From positions 186,001 through 250,000 of the forward strand of contig NZ_JAHXBF010000005.1 in the NCBI RefSeq assembly GCF_020103695.1: a stretch of 64,000 nucleotides of DNA, written 5' to 3'. Made by a program: the position numbers and the translations under genes. Positions 63,938 to 64,000 of this stretch are shown here, one piece after another. Position 1 is the first letter of the stretch; every line of letters starts with the position of its first letter. The notes beneath the pieces are model-generated. The model was given only the letters and a program-made list of their open reading frames with translations. It did no database searches and was not told the origin of the DNA. Origin of the DNA: Hyalangium versicolor. Lineage in GTDB: Bacteria > Myxococcota > Myxococcia > Myxococcales > Myxococcaceae.

Positions 63938-64000
63938 ATGGCTTCGAAGAACTACCGCAGCGGCTTCGCCGCGCTCATTGGCCGGCCCAACGTGGGCAAG
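63938..64000 (+). CDS. era: GTPase Era, N-terminal part (runs off the window)
   Basis: From ATG 63938 the first 21 residues end in ALIGRPNVGK, the start of the P-loop of Era/Der-type GTPases. The N-terminal form 'KNYRSGFAALIGRPNVGK' and its place after rnc favour Era, a GTPase for 16S rRNA and 30S assembly. The rest lies beyond the window, so the KH domain cannot be checked; Der would be the alternative. Confidence 0.85.
   Translation, partial: MASKNYRSGFAALIGRPNVGK

Overview
The window looks like chromosome from a large-genome myxobacterium of the Cystobacterineae type (Archangium, Cystobacter, Hyalangium or Stigmatella relatives). The reasons are very high GC with strong G/C third positions, many lipoproteins, an ELWxxDGT-repeat protein ending in a MYXO-CTERM-like tail, HYR and choice-of-anchor surface proteins, REC fusion proteins, a bacterial ceramide pathway and branched acyl-CoA metabolism. 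The species assignment is inference. No phage, IS element or CRISPR array was seen. The only clearly broken gene is a vgrG fragment at 52.65 kb.

Layout. 0-0.9 kb: end of an M16-like peptidase gene overlapping an RluA pseudouridine synthase. 1.4-7.9 kb: a large surface lipoprotein converging on a minus-strand operon of envelope proteins. 8.0-11.2 kb: MlaE-MlaF-MlaD-type lipid ABC importer. 11.3-20.2 kb: sugar kinase, PilZ protein, phosphoesterase, lipoprotein, psd-hisS, MFS exporter, metal-transporter-like protein and miaA. 20.2-27.8 kb: signalling genes (an FAD-enzyme/REC fusion, a REC-GGDEF diguanylate cyclase, a REC-cupin protein, a PadR regulator) mixed with tRNA-Leu(CAA), rsmB and tRNA-Ala(GGC). 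28-31.5 kb: class I aldolase, then a TolC-MlaC pair.

31.5-39.1 kb is the most interesting block. A minus-strand operon encodes serine palmitoyltransferase, a GNAT-family ceramide-synthase-like acyltransferase and a ceramide-reductase-like epimerase. Divergent from it is a two-gene operon of an RND/MMPL lipid exporter and a PAP2_3 (AUR1-like) lipid phosphotransferase. Together they look like one locus for making, modifying and moving sphingolipids.

39.2-46.1 kb: an aminotransferase, then a split B12-dependent acyl-CoA mutase. Its large subunit carries Phe/Gln at the positions that mark isobutyryl-CoA mutase and has a histone-H1-like basic N-terminal tail. The small B12-binding subunit overlaps HMG-CoA lyase. 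The matching enzymes are spread over the rest of the window: enoyl-CoA hydratase (51.8 kb), biotin-dependent carboxylase beta subunit (57.0 kb), acyl-CoA dehydrogenase (58.7 kb) and the MeaB mutase chaperone (60.7 kb). They suggest breakdown or interconversion of leucine- and valine-derived acyl-CoAs.

46.2-51.7 kb: the ELWxxDGT surface protein and a double-Tim44/zinc-ribbon/TerB membrane protein. 52.6-56.4 kb: an accessory island with a truncated vgrG, a DUF3396 type VI immunity-like gene and a three-gene operon ending in a putative effector. 61.8-64.0 kb: rnc, two cyclophilins and the start of era.
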